Shown here: positions 12,794 through 25,985 of the stretch, in pieces
Position numbering within the stretch: position 1 is the stretch's first letter
Layout of the letters: each line of letters begins with the position of its first letter
NCBI RefSeq assembly: GCF_025698545.1
Contig: NC_068576.1
Coordinates: 57,076,094-57,140,093, forward strand
Direction of reading: 5' to 3'
DNA: 64,000 bases
Source: Gossypium raimondii
Lineage: Eukaryota > Streptophyta > Magnoliopsida > Malvales > Malvaceae
The notes under the pieces: model-generated
Databases searched by the model: none
Told to the model about the DNA's origin: nothing
What the model saw: only the letters and a program-made list of their open reading frames with translations
Translations under genes and position numbers: made by a program

Positions 12794-12881
12794 CACACAC
12801 TAAAGTGCAAAATAATTTGAGCTACGATTACTATTGGAACTGCAAATTGAATTGTGTTGCGTTGTGGAAGTTTAAGGCCAC

Positions 12882-12894
12882 CATTTTTTTATAG
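12882..12894 (-). promoter_or_regulatory. TATA box of PEAMT
   Basis: The minus strand reads CTCTATAAAAAAATGG, a strong TATA match about 250 bases upstream of the main start codon. Transcription from roughly 30 bases downstream would give an unspliced leader of about 230 bases that includes the whole upstream ORF. Confidence 0.6.
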
Positions 12895-13049
12895 AGCCAA
12901 GAAGGACAATTTCGTCATTTCATATGAGTACTATGCATCTCAATCTAAAAAGCGAATTAATACCATTAGACACTAAGTACATAATTTAATTGTTATAGAT
13001 TTGAGTTAATAATTTTACTTATTTTTATTAATAAAAATTGATTTATATA

Positions 13050-13250
13050 TATTAACATGAGATATATGTAGCATTTTATATATCATTGTTTGATTATTTT
13101 GTTAGTTATATCGTTTTAGTAATAAAATGGATAAAATTTTAATAAAATTATCAATTTACTTTTTAATTTAACGTATAGAGATTAATTAATATATTTATTT
13201 TTAATAAATGAGATAAAATATAATTTAACTCTAAAAGAGAATCTATTGGG
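13050..13250. repeat. Family A palindromic element, decayed fragment
   Basis: It retains the family block order in worn form: 'ttttagtaataaaatggataaaattttaata', 'tcaatttactttttaatttaacgta', then 'gagattaattaat' and 'agataaaatataatttaactct'. Both terminal repeats are lost, so the bounds are approximate. Confidence 0.4.
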
Positions 13251-13490
13251 GTCAACCATCCATCTTTCTTTTTATGCAAAAATAAACTTATTATTTCCTA
13301 TTGGATTTTATTCATCCAAATTTGGAACCTCTCTACGTTTATAAGCACCGAACAAAAGTAGTAAAATACAATTAGGGAACAATCTATCTTTTTCTTTTCC
13401 TTTTCTCTCTCTAGATTAGTATCTTTTTAGTAATTTTTTTTCTTTTTTTTTTGAATAATTTCATTACAGTTTTTTTATTACATTTGCTCT

Positions 13491-13632
13491 TTTTTGACAT
13501 AATATCTGGAATTATTCATAACTCCTCTCCAACCCATAAGTATAAGGATAATATGTCTCAACACACTCGAACTCACATCTTCGTACATTAACAATAATGC
13601 TTATGTCAATCGAGTTAAGACTCAATCGGCTT
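13491..13632 (-). repeat. tRNA-derived SINE-like element
   Basis: Read on the minus strand: an A-box-like 'aactcgattgacataagc', then 'attattgttaatgta', then a B-box-like 'gagttcgagtgtgttgag', followed by 'acatattatcctta' and a tail ending near an A run. The same order of blocks recurs at 17868, 25023 and 27350. The two internal polymerase III-type boxes and the short length suggest a SINE. I cannot assign it to a named family. Confidence 0.5.
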
Positions 13633-16600
13633 TAGTAATCTCTTTCTTAATCTCTTGTATCTTTGGTCAACTTCTCAAGTACCAAGTGATACTTATTTAT
13701 CTCTTGCTTCATGAACTCTAAATTTCTCATTTCTTTTAGGGATTTGGCTAATCAAGATTAGGGTTGGGTTCTATTTTTTCTCTCTTTTTAAAGTGTTTGT
13801 TTGTTTGTTTCTCTTGTTAGGGCTTGCTTGAATTGTCTAGAATAGTTTTTTGTTATCCTTTTGCTTATTGTCAATCTTCTCCTCATCTAAAATCCTCTTC
13901 GACTCGGTCCTTTTAGGAGCCAAGTAAAGAGTCCCTCTACCTAGTTGAGAGCACAAATTAAAAGGTTATTGAGTCTATGAAGCATCCTTTTATGTCAATC
14001 TTTAGGCTGTCTTGTGAAGTCAAGATATCTTTTAAAATAATGAACTCCAGTACTTTGATTTGTGATGGAGAATTTTTGAGTTTAAAAAGAAATAAAATAA
14101 AATCCTATCATGCATAATTTGTTGCTAGCTTTTAACAGGAGAGATAAGTAAACTTATACCTAGTGATAACTATAAAAAAATAATATAAAGCATAGTTGAT
14201 TAAAATGATTTTGAACACAATCAATATGTTTCCAATTTTAATTAAATAAACCTAATACATGATTTTTCTTACAACATAACTATTAATCGAGTGTTTATTT
14301 ATTTTAGGCTTAAATTATCGTTGTATCGAAAAATTAATATTTTTAAAATTGGATAGGTGGTTGAATTGGTTAGACCCTCAATTCGTCCATCCAATCCGAT
14401 TAAATAAATTATTAAAAAATTTATAAAATTTAAAAATTTTCCAATTGCTTGATTCAGTATTTTTTTATTCGATTCAATCAACTCATATTAGTTTTCAGAT
14501 TAGTGAATCTAATACCCTTTTCTATATTGATACTCTAATCGATTTTTTATTCAACTTATCTGATTTATGGATTCAATCTAATTCAAACAATGTTATTAAG
14601 ACTAATTGGCTTTTGGATTTGGTGAGGGGATTTCGAGGAAAGAAATATAAAATTGACGAGTGAGCACTTACGACAATGTGCGGGGGACCTCATCGTCATT
14701 TTCCTTTTCCACCCCAAGATTTTTGTCATTTTGTAGTAGTTTCATTGAATGCAACAATTTCTTTTATATAGAATGTATTCGGGTCGAGACAAAATCATCA
14801 ATAATGCAGCATAGTGAAATATTATTCAAATACGTTCCTTTTTTTAATTTTTATTAAATAAGTAGAATCTGATTCTTCTATTATCAAAATACACGTGTCC
14901 AACTTTTATTTTATGTATAAAAACAAAATTAAATAAATAAATTATTTGATATAGTGGAGTTTTATATTTCAGGGTTGTAATTTAGCTTATATTTATATTT
15001 TATGTTGAAGGAATAACTAGGTAACGCAAAAATGGTGATGTGAGGATGTACGATTCACTTTGTTCTATATAAGATGAAGAGTTATCATTTAAGATGATCA
15101 GAACGGGTGATAAGGAGGTGAGAAACACGAGAGAGGGATGGGATAAGAGAAAGAGCTTGTCTCTGACTCTAGACCTTGGGTCTTATATACCTTTAAGACC
15201 TAGTGCTAAGGTGTCGCATGTTAAATTCTTATAAGAATGTGAGGCAATTGGTTAAGTGGTCTCTCATATATGTGATATGGAATAGAGGACCAAAATCATA
15301 TTCAAATTGTTTAATTCGAAAAAGAATGATTTAAATTTGACTCAGAAAGAAAAAATAAAAAATTTAGAAATAAAAAAATAAAAGCATTGAAAGAAGAAAT
15401 TTGATAAGAATGAATAAATAATAAAGAAACAAACAAACAAAAACGAAAGAAATTAGAAGATGGAACGAGTAAACTAATGGATATGAACAAACAAACAAAT
15501 TGAATGATGAAGAATAAATTCTCACGACTCCTTAAAGAAAATTAAGAAGAAAACTACTTCTAAAAATCACAAAAAAAAAATCTTATACAAAAAACTAACT
15601 CCATAGTTAAAAACGTTATTAATGAAAATAATTGTCTATTTAGTGAACAATGATGAGGCTTTTATATGAGCTAGCTAACTACATCCAAATAACTTAAAAT
15701 GTTAAAAAAATCAAAATTCGGAATAAATAAATAATAAAATAATTATACCTAATAAATACAATATTGTGTTCACATGTAATCAAAATTAAGCCTAAAAATC
15801 GAACCTAATATGATTTGAACTCTAATTAAAAACTCGTAATTTTCGTAATAATCTCGTCCGAAAATTCTGCTCGCATAGTCTACAATAAAATGATCATAAC
15901 TTGAGTTCTTGAACTTGAAATTGAGTGGTTCAAAATGAGTTTTGAAGTCAATAGATAGATCTTCAAACGCTATGAAGATATCTCAACCCATAAATACCTA
16001 GATATCATCTAAAAAGTCAACGCAAGTTAGCTAATTTTTCAAACTTGAAAATTGACAGTTTCAGTTAATTGAATTGAATTGAATAATCTTCACCCCATCC
16101 GTGCATGTATCAATAAGCCTAGGTAAGGTGGCTATAAAACATGTTTTTAATCACATCAAATGTGATATGGTGGTTGGAGTCTGACATGTGGATTAATAAG
16201 TGGGAGTCCTCTTTAGTGTCAAGCTAAAGAGTATTTTCAAGAGGCGCTCTTAAGAGGTTCATTTAGACCACAAGCGAGTTCACTGCTCAATCCCAATTAT
16301 TAGAGTATAAAAATTTCATTACCTAAAAAAATTCTACTGACAATATATCGAATAGTAATACAAAGTAATATACATAAAGCTCGCGAGATGTGCTCAATTC
16401 CATATTTGACACTTGTCTAACATGTATAATTTATACACATTCAATAAACTACAACAACATACATGTTAAAAAGTATACATAACAATTATATTAATAATCA
16501 TTAAATCCAATTCAAATTAACTTACTAATTAGAATAAATTCATAGAAAATCATACATTTACATAGAGCGACTTTAAACATAAAATTTCAAAATTCTCAAA

Positions 16601-16634
16601 AATTTCTATATGTAAATTAACATTCGTATTAGCG

Positions 16635-16985
16635 GACCCAACCTATATTTGAACCTAATGGAGACCTTAGGCCCAATATCAATATGGGGACCCAATCCAT
16701 ACTTGAATCTAATGGCAAAATTCCATTATTTACTTTCGAAATATAGGGGACTCAACCCATATTTTGAACCTAACAGTAGGCCCAATACCATTATTGACTA
16801 TTGAAACATAGGGGACCCAACTCATATCTATATTTGGGCCTAATACCATTATTTACTATTGGAAAATAGGACCCAACTGATGGCCGAAAATATATAGGGA
16901 CCAAACCCAAAATTGAACCTAATGGAGACAATAGGCCCAATAATACCATTTCTGCATATTTGAGCCTATGCACTCAAGATATGGA
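16635..16985. repeat. Degenerate tandem repeat of about 55-65 bases
   Basis: At least five units begin 'gggacccaac' or a close variant and share 'catatttgaacctaatgg', 'taggcccaata' and 'ccattatttactatt'. Unit length and spacing vary, one unit is truncated, and the array stops abruptly at both ends. The repeats are clear by eye; their origin, such as a subterminal array of a larger transposon, is unknown. Confidence 0.65.
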
Positions 16986-17867
16986 GGTTAAAATGAGCTT
17001 CTTTTTTTTTTTTTTTTTAGTTTATGTTCTCATTCTTACATTTAAAAATCAGTTGTTTTACTTTTATGCCGGAGATTTTAGTTTCTCTATTTTTCAGATT
17101 TAAAATAAAAGTCCAATTGTTAACGTTATTAATATTTCATTATTAAATTCAAGTTCATTAAATAAAATTTTATTTTATTACATTACCAACAGTTTGAGTG
17201 GTTTTGGTTTTTTTGAATATTTCACAATGGTGCGCTATTGAATTTAATAAAAGAACTTTAACTGAATCAACAATTGGATCAGAATTATGAAATTTGACGA
17301 AAAGATGGATTGAATTTCGAAATGAAAAGTAAAATAACAAAATTCTAAATGTGTGAAAAAGTATAAAGAATTATAACAAAATTTAATCAAATATTAGATA
17401 TAGGAACAAATGAAGCAGGCAAGTGAGGTTGATATAGGTTTGGCTCTCCTTCATTATCATTTTTGTCATGTTTAATCCTTAATTGTAAGTTGAGTTCCAA
17501 TGGATCATACCCTATTTGAGTGGTAATCATCAATGTAATAATGAAACAAATGTTTAATAATAGCAACCAGAATATATAATGTAATTCTAATAACAAGTTC
17601 ATAAAATAGTGTAGCTGACTAAAATATGCAGAAACGTAAATTTGTTCTTTAATTAGTAAGATAAGAAACCGATAAATTGATAAACCAATTATTGCAAAAC
17701 ATTCAAGTATATGCATATTGATGCCTAACCCAGAGAAACAATCGTTTCTAATGGAAATCATACAACAAATGTGTGAAATATCATGATGTACGTCCATGAT
17801 CTTAAAATTTCATGATTCGTCTACTTCAAAACAAATGCTATTCACTATTGGATTTATATAGCTAATT

Positions 17868-18010
17868 GGATATCAGCTCGATTGACATCAGTATTGTTAT
17901 CAGTATAAAATGAGTGAACTGAAGCACATTATCCTCGTATTTAAAAGTTAGAGACGGATTCTAAATCGTTCTAAATATTGTATATAATGATATTAATGTT
18001 AAAAAAAATA
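17868..18010 (+). repeat. tRNA-derived SINE-like element
   Basis: Plus-strand copy of the repeat at 13491-13632. It has 'cagctcgattgacatcag' (A-box-like), 'tattgttatcagtat', a decayed B-box region 'atgagtgaactgaagcacattatcctcgtat', and an A-rich end near 18002-18010. Confidence 0.45.
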
Positions 18011-18182
18011 TATTAGATTTATATATAACCATTAAACTCCACAAAGGATGATACAAATTTCATTTAAAAGGTACACAATAATTTAATTAGAAAACTTGCA
18101 ACTCGTACATCCATGTTTGAGTGCATGCTTATAAATTGCGGTCGTGGGCCTTTCCCACTAGGTTTTGCCTTTTTCTGGGAAT

Positions 18183-18199
18183 TATATATATATATATAT
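18183..18199. repeat. (TA)n microsatellite
   Basis: A short TA dinucleotide run. A second one lies at 18306-18326 and a third at about 56077-56094. Confidence 0.8.
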
Positions 18200-18305
18200 C
18201 GGATTAAAATATTTTATTTATTATTACATAGATAATTTTAAGTTAAATAATAGAAGGATTCATTTGATCCGGTCCTGTAATAGAAAGAATTGATAAGTTT
18301 TTCAC

Positions 18306-18326
18306 TTATATATATATATATATATA
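18306..18326. repeat. (TA)n microsatellite
   Basis: TA dinucleotide run of about 20 bases. Confidence 0.8.
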
Positions 18327-19688
18327 ACAAGTATAATTATATTAACAAATTTAATAACTGAATTGCTAAAATATTAAACATATAAAAATTATTAAAAAGT
18401 ATAAAATGTTTTAATAAATTTCTGGAGTTATATAAATATAATATTAAGAGCATATCCTTAAAGAAACGACAACCTATATGCTTTGAAGTGTAAACTTTCA
18501 AAAACGTGATGACAAAAGTTTTGTGACTCACAAGATGATCATATGGAAGGACATGCATTAAAATATTACTTCTTTTGATTTTATTTATTTATTTTTAACT
18601 TTACGAGGGAGCAATTTGGGTAAAATCCAAGATTTATTATGATTCCAACCATTGCTATTATATATATTGACAAAGAAAATAAAATATGGGATCAATATAT
18701 TTGCCCATATTATTCACAAACCATCTGCCTTATCCTCTCAAAGTTGCCCCTTTTCTTTTAAGAATATATCATATTTTATATATTAGATTACAACACGCTC
18801 GCATTGCGATTTACGAACAAAATTATACGAGAACTAAATAAAATTTGATTAAAATGAATGGCTTTTTTAGTCATTTTTTAATTGAGTTTATACTCAGTTA
18901 ACTCGTGATATAAACTCTGCCAGACATTTTAATCGCACCAAATATAAATATTTGATTCATATATTAAGAGAAAGCAATGGAATCACTTTGTACAAACACA
19001 GATAGTCTATCTAATTACCCTACAAATCGCATACCCTATTTCCAAGATTCAAATTGAAATAAATAAATAACCTTACAACAAGACATTCCTTTTTTATGGA
19101 ACATCTGTTAAGTTGGTTTTGCATAAATTATAATTTTTTATAATCGATTTTTCAAGTTCTCGTATCGTTGTGGTTTCGAATTATTTGAGATCGGATTCGA
19201 GTTTAGAAAGATATTAGGGATTTAAATAAAACGTTTTAATTAGAAGTAAGTAATATAAAAACAGTAGATATTGTGCATACTGTTACCAAGATTCATTTTG
19301 CCCAGCACCAATTTTATAAACATTCGTTTAAGACCACTTTCACTTTTCACGTGCAATGGACGGACTCTTCCAATAATATATTTTTGATTGGAGTATAATA
19401 AAATAAAGGGTAAAGGTTATTCAATTATGGATGAAAAGTTATCAATCCGTCACTTAATTTTGTCCTTTTTATCATCATTTAATTAAAGTAAAAATAGGAA
19501 CATCCAAAATTCAATATAATTAAATGACCAAAAGATGAAATTAAATAATTATTATTTTATAATTAAATCACCAAAACATATATAATTTAGTGGCTACTAA
19601 TATAATTTATGCTACCTTATATATATATAAGATTGCTGCATGCGTTGCCTAATAAACTAAGCTACAATAAGACATTAAAATAATAATT

Positions 19689-19711
19689 TTATTATTATTA
19701 TTATTATTATT
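19689..19711. repeat. (TTA)n microsatellite
   Basis: Seven or so TTA units in a row after 'aataatttta'. Confidence 0.8.
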
Positions 19712-19899
19712 TCCTTCTATCCCTTTCAGTAGTTTTTAGAATTTTAACCACGAATAAAAACAAACTCACGTGCATGCACACAAAGTTCTATGCAGTTGCT
19801 CTTATTCTTTTCTTTTTTTTTTTCGACATTAGGTTATATATATTAGAATAAAAAGTAAATTGATTATATTTATTAAAAATTAGTCTCGTTGACAGATTA

Positions 19900-20099
19900 G
19901 CAATCAGGTAGTGACACTTGACGTGCCACATGTACCTTAAGCTGATGTATAGAAATCAAATTTTAAGAGTAGAAATAGTAACAAAAGGATAGTTTGCTCT
20001 TTAATTTAATGTATAAGTACTAATTTGTCTATTTGTTGAGTTAGAGGGAACAAAATGTAATTTAGTTTCTAGTATATGGGCCTCCATGGTACTTTTATC
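19900..20099. repeat. Family A palindromic element, right half
   Basis: It retains 'gtgccacatgtaccttaagctgatgtat', 'agtagaaata', 'gtttgctctttaatttaatgtat' and the terminal 'gggcctccatggtactttta'. The left arm is not recognisable, although 'aaaattagtctcgttgaca' just before may be part of it. Confidence 0.6.
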
Positions 20100-23000
20100 A
20101 CTTTTTACATTTTTTTTATTACAACTGTTTGTTTTTGTTTTTATTAATAATTATCAATTTTAAAAAAAAATAGTAATTGGGTAAATTTAAAATTATACAT
20201 GACATTTGATTTAATGTTTAATTTTATACAATAACTTTAATTTTGTATAATTTTATAAATTATAAAATATCGATTTGATTAAATTCTTACAAACTATTAA
20301 CACAATTATTGATATAACATCATTTTATGTTTATATATTAAATACACAAATAATTGTATTTATCTAATATAAAAATAAATTGACATATTTATTTTTAAAA
20401 TGCGATAATTAAATCAAAACTAAAGTTTCGTGTATATAACTACATCAAATCAAAATCCATGTATATCAAATTACACATTGATTCAAAATTAATGTATAAT
20501 TTTGATATTTGTCCTAATAATAGTTAGTTAACATCTCAATTAGTTATCAATTGATATTAGTTATAAGCCTTAATTATTAATTATCCAATAATGTCCTTAC
20601 ACATCATTTTGTCTTTTGCAACTACATATATTTATGTTATAATTAAGGTAAATGATTATGAAATTAGACTCTTCTAATTGTCTTCCACGCGTGATTAAAT
20701 TACTTCTACAAAACATTATTTTATATTTATTTCAGAAAAGCATGGAAATTCAAGCATGCAGGCTTGATTTATATGTCGGTAAAACGACTAGCGATAGAAA
20801 AATATATTGTCAATCATTAATACTTACCCAAAATTAAAGATAGTTATGTGACCATTAAAGATAAAATTAAAAATTTAATGACTATTTTGTAACTTTTCAT
20901 AATTAATTGATAAAAAGAGATTTACTAATAGTTGTGTGGCAAAATGAAAAAAAACCCATAATTTCTGACTATTAATGTAGTTTGCCCAAAATAAGAATTG
21001 GGCATAATGATTTTTGGCCCTCCAACTTTAAAAAAAAAAAAAGGTCATTTTAGTTATCCATTTAATTTTTTACCTCTTTTAGCCTTGAACTTACGTTATT
21101 TGTCAAATTACCCCAAAATGGATGAAAAATTAATCTTTGTTAATTTTGTTGATGTGGTATATCGTAGATAATGTCACATCAATAATTAATTAATTTTAAA
21201 TTTTTTAAAAAATATTTTATATAATTTTATACATTTTTAAAAATGTTAAATTTTTAAGATATTTTTAAATTAAAAATAATTAATTGTTGACAGGGTTTAG
21301 AGTGATTGACACGAGTTTAAAAATAAAAAGGGACGAAAAATTATAAATCATTATGCTTAAGAATAGCTCTCGTTCCGCAGCTATTTATTTGTAGAGTATA
21401 AAGCTTGAAAATACTACGCCGATCAACGTTGCATCAAAGTAAAATGGTAGCTTTCTAAATTTCTTAATTATATTTTTATTTATTAATTGTTTTATTTTTA
21501 TACTATTTATTTTTAGAATTTATAAATGTTGGGATAAATTCGATTTAACAACGAACAAATAAAATATTAAAGAAATTGAAAAAATCAAACACAAATAATT
21601 TACGTGAAAAAATTCTTCCGAAGAGGATAAAAAACCACAGATAAAGATTATTTTACTATAATGGCAAAAACGAATGGTACAAAGATGGAAACAAAACTAA
21701 ACCCTGAAACTCGAAAAAAGAACCCTTAAAATGTAAACACAAAATTCTCTGAAAGCTTGTGAAAGCTAATACCTAAATATGTTATGGGCTATTTTTGTAG
21801 ACTAATCAGAGTTTAAGTGTGAAACTAAAAAATAAAGTTTAACTAGGAGAAGAAAAATCGAAAAATACGAGGCCACATTTCAATGAGTTTTTTTAACGGC
21901 AGTGAACTGAACCGATTAACATGATGAATAAACTAGTGACCCAACAAACCTTCTGAAATATTATATAAGAGTCAGACATTTGAAATTATTAAAAAAAATG
22001 ACCAAACATTTTCGAATGTGCTAAAATAAGAGTTTTTTTTTTTTTTTTCACATTTCATCCTAATTTATTGTACAGAGCAAGTGAAAACAACATGTTTAAA
22101 ATAGAACACATCACAATTAAGTTAGATATTACTTGAAATGACTTATTTGAGCACCTTCTTAAATGTTCAACACTTATTTGACTATTTTGAAAGATTTGAC
22201 CATTATGCGAGCGACTTCTAAAAGGTTCAGCCCTAATTTGAGCATTTAATACAAATTAAAATATAAAGACTTGTGAGGGGAAGTCAGACTCGAACCCTCG
22301 AATACTGGAAGTATAGTGCTCAGGATGTCCATGATTAGTTTTATCCCCAGGTCTCCTAACTCATAGGAAAGCCTAATCTGGTTAATAGAGTTTAGGAAAC
22401 GCATAGCCATCAAGGGCATGGGTTGAAATCTCAAATGATACAATAGAGGGACCAGAACCATAATTTAACCAAAAGACAAAACTTATAAGAAAAAGGAAAA
22501 GAGAGGCAAAAAGGTGGGTGGAGGAGAGAGGGCATAGGGGCAAGAGGTGAGAAACCCACGAAGCATTGTCGGAGAAACGGCCGACCCAACACCTGTTAGT
22601 GGGAAACAATACATCTATCAGTCCCATTTCATTACAATATACCCACCAACAATATCACCAATCAATTTTATTTTATTAATTTTAATTTTAATTTAATATT
22701 ATATGGAGGTGATAAAGACAACACTTACGTTGCTTTTTCCTTTTCATTTTATTGTCCTAAATTTTTAGTGCTTTGTTTTCTTTCTCATATTTTATTATAC
22801 TGTGATCATAATACTTCCTAACTCCTTTTCTGTTTTCCCACTAACTTTTCGTTTAATTCATTAATCATCGTTACAAAATCTTAGACATTTGTGTGTTATA
22901 TCTTCCATTTAACGCCTCCTTTTTATTTTTTATTATTAATTACTTAATTAGCGGTAGATTTAGGGTTTAATTAAAAATTTTAAAACACTATAATTGTATA

Positions 23001-23369
23001 ATTAAAATTTTTAAAAATTTAAGGGACCAAAAGTGCCTCTAAGGCTCAACCACTGCTTGAATCTTCAAACATAGAAATTCAACGCTCTTCTTTTTACAAA
23101 CCCATGTTATTGAATGCCGACTCAATAGACCACAACTTGTTTTTTTCATATCTTTTATTGAAAAATTAAATTAAATAGGCTTCAATATTTATTGTTAAAC
23201 ACATTTAAAAATTGAAATAATATTTTTTAAAATTTTTAATGAAATGAACTTTTCAAACAAGCACTTAATTAGCTTCTATTTCATTTCCTTATGCTTATAT
23301 TTTCATTTAACATATAGGAAAATATTCAATTTTTTTGGTATTTTTTTAATTAAATCAACTTAATCGACC

Positions 23370-23650
23370 ATCGTCTATAAAGATTGACCTGAACGAATTA
23401 GAATTCAAAAATCGACATAATCGAACCGGTTTTAGATTGATCTATTAATTGAATTAGTTTGCTTCGTTTATTGAACTTGAATAATATATATTTATTTTAT
23501 AAATTACAAATATAATTTAAATATTTTTTTTCAAACGATTCGGTTTGAAAGTTTAAAAACCAATAATCGATTGGAATAGTCAACCGGACCAAACTTAAAA
23601 CCGAAAAATCACCCAAACTAAAATTGATTGGGTCAATTTAGTTAGTTTTC
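23370..23650. repeat. CGGTTTGG-type repeat
   Basis: It contains 'atcgaaccggttttagattga', an AT-rich centre 'atttattttataaatta', then 'cgattcggtttgaaagtttaaaaacc' and 'aaccggaccaaac'. The copy at 63430-63690 has the same order of blocks ('ggtttgaaaaccgataaccgaccaaa'). The arms are weakly palindromic, suggesting a non-autonomous DNA transposon. Confidence 0.5.
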
Positions 23651-25022
23651 TCGATTTTAATCGAAAATTGCTTTTCTCTAATTCCACATGTTAATGAGAC
23701 GTTAATTTAACGGTAGAATTGAAGTTTTGATTATATTTGAGTATTCAACCCAAAAAGATAAATAAGGATAAGGAAACTTTAGGTTTTGTCAAAATTTTGT
23801 GCGGGAATCATGAAAAAGCAGCTTAATTTATTCAAAACAACACCACCAATTTTCTCTAAAATATATTTTTTATGAGATAAATTAGATTAATTAATTGACT
23901 AAATGGAGTTCAATTTATTATATATACCACCATTTTTCATGGCTTTATTAACATTTTATGCCAAATTTAACCTGAATTTGCGGTCACGTTTGGCATTTGA
24001 TGTGCCACACAATCATGCACCTATCATCACAAATGTGTAACTCATATATAATATACATAAAAATATTACAAAATAATACAAGTTGGCATGCAATTTTCAA
24101 AGGTTTAAATGAGAAAGTGATACTGTAAGTTATTTGAGTTTGATTGAAAAAATTAAAGAGTCGAGCTTGAGCTATTAAACAAATTGAATTTAAGCACAAT
24201 AATATTTGGTTTTTCATTTTATTTTATATTATAACTACATTTTACCTTTATTATACTGGAAGATCTTACAAATGAATATGAACGAGTTTAATTGAGCTTG
24301 AGTAATTTAAATTTGGCAGCAATGAAATTCCACTCTACTCAATAACAACCTAGTTGAAAAGATCTATTAACGCAAACATAAACATGGGTATATATATTAT
24401 AAAATAATAGGCATGCAAAAGGTAAAGTAATGACCAAAGAATATTCATGATGCATACATAAGTTAACGTGAATCTTATATTTAAGATGCCAATCATATAT
24501 CATGCCACCCAACAAAGAATATTCATTATATGATAAGTCAAGTTGTGTTCACCAAAATACATACAATAACAGTAACAATTAATATATAATGTACATAAAA
24601 TTTCACAATCTCCTGTCCTTTCCCATTCACTTAATATTGTTAAGTTGCTAAGAGCCAAACTAGATATGACCCAAAAGTTGGTAACAATGGATGAGCTTAT
24701 TCATATATATATATTTCAACTCTAAAATCATTAAATAACTACTCTAAATGCAATATATTTTGTGTTGAGATAAAGTTGGCTTCCATGTAACCAAGCATTT
24801 GCTGTATATTTTCTCTTCTTTTTGTTGGAGAATTATTGTAAAGATGCCAAACACTTCATTATGAAAATGAAGAAAAGATCGTTTTTTTCTTGCTTGTCAG
24901 AATCTGATGGGTGTCTTCCAATAACCACATGCATGTTTATGTTATGGGTTTTATATAGTGATGTCATGTGAGTAAGGATTTGGTTAATGGGGAAATTTAA
25001 GGTAAAAATATTATAGTGATAT

Positions 25023-25141
25023 TATTTTTTTGACATAATATTTAATTTATCTTCAAAAAGATGATGTATTTGTCTACACTCGAACTCCTGTCCTCTTATA
25101 TTGACAATAATACTCATACCAATTAAAATAAAACTCGATCC
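25023..25141 (-). repeat. tRNA-derived SINE-like element, internally shortened
   Basis: It shows 'gacataatattta' at the tail, 'cactcgaactcctgtcctct' (B-box-like on the minus strand) and 'attgacaataatactcata', matching the copy at 13491-13632 with an internal deletion. Confidence 0.45.
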
Positions 25142-25449
25142 GTAACCTATTTACGAATTCCTAAAATGTTACGTAATGTGTTTTATATCTTATCAGTAAA
25201 TCATAAAATATAATGTATAAAGTAAAGATAAAGTTTGATGTGGTATCGTGGATCACTGGATTGCTTTATATTAGAAAACAACAAGCATATAATAAAAAGT
25301 TAGGGCTGCAATTGGGTGGATAAGAATGTCAAAATTGTTGATTAAATTCTTTTGACAAGGGAGTCTTGGATTGTAGTGCCTAGAATTTAGGGTATTAATT
25401 TCATAAGCCCCACTAGACTACCTTATTAAACCAGAAATTAATAGCGGTC

Positions 25450-25985
25450 AAATTTCATTATTAGTCCCCATACTGTGTAAGTTACAGATTTAGTAATTAT
25501 ACTCTAATTTGGTCAATTTAAGTCCTTGTACCTTTCGGATTTATCAAATTTAGTCTTTCTACTTTTCGAATTTTGAAATTCTAGTCATGAATCAAATGGT
25601 AGCAATTAAATCCATATGGTCAAGTTATGTTGTTAGTCCAGTACTATATGTAACGTTGTAGATTTAGTCTACGTTCTTCAATTTTGATCATTTTTATTAC
25701 GTATATTTTTCAGATTTTAAAATTTTAGTCTTGACGCAAAAGATAACTACTAAGTTCATTAATTGTATTTTGTTGTGGGTGCATAATATGTGAGTAAGCT
25801 GACTTTGCATTACATATATGATAGTATGTTTGTTGCGTAAGATTTTGGAAATAGTAGAGTTTAATAATTTTAATAGCTACTGTCTGGTCAAGACTAGAAT
25901 TTCAAAATTCAAAAAGTATAAGGACTAGAAATGACCAAATTTAAATACAGATATAAGCTAAACCCACAACTTATACATAATACAT
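25450..25985. repeat. Palindromic MITE-like element
   Basis: The left part ('taagtccttgtacctttcgg', 'cgaattttgaaattctagtc') is mirrored on the right ('gactagaatttcaaaattc', 'aagtataaggactagaaatg'). A third internal block near 25640-25740 repeats the left arm in direct orientation, so the element may be a nested or internally duplicated foldback. No coding sequence. Confidence 0.55.

Noticed and set aside
15060-16330. Intact LTR retrotransposon
   Set aside because: Some stretches look like retrotransposon LTR or leader sequence, but I found no paired LTRs, primer binding site, or gag-pol reading frame.
17387-17797. 136-codon ORF on the minus strand
   Set aside because: Low-complexity, isoleucine- and leucine-rich translation from AT-rich DNA, no recognisable domain, no splice partners and no composition shift. 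Probably chance.
22250-22627. Gene or SINE around two overlapping minus-strand ORFs
   Set aside because: A 'gggttcgagtc' box and some composition shift are present, but no A box at the right distance and no protein similarity. Left as repeat debris.
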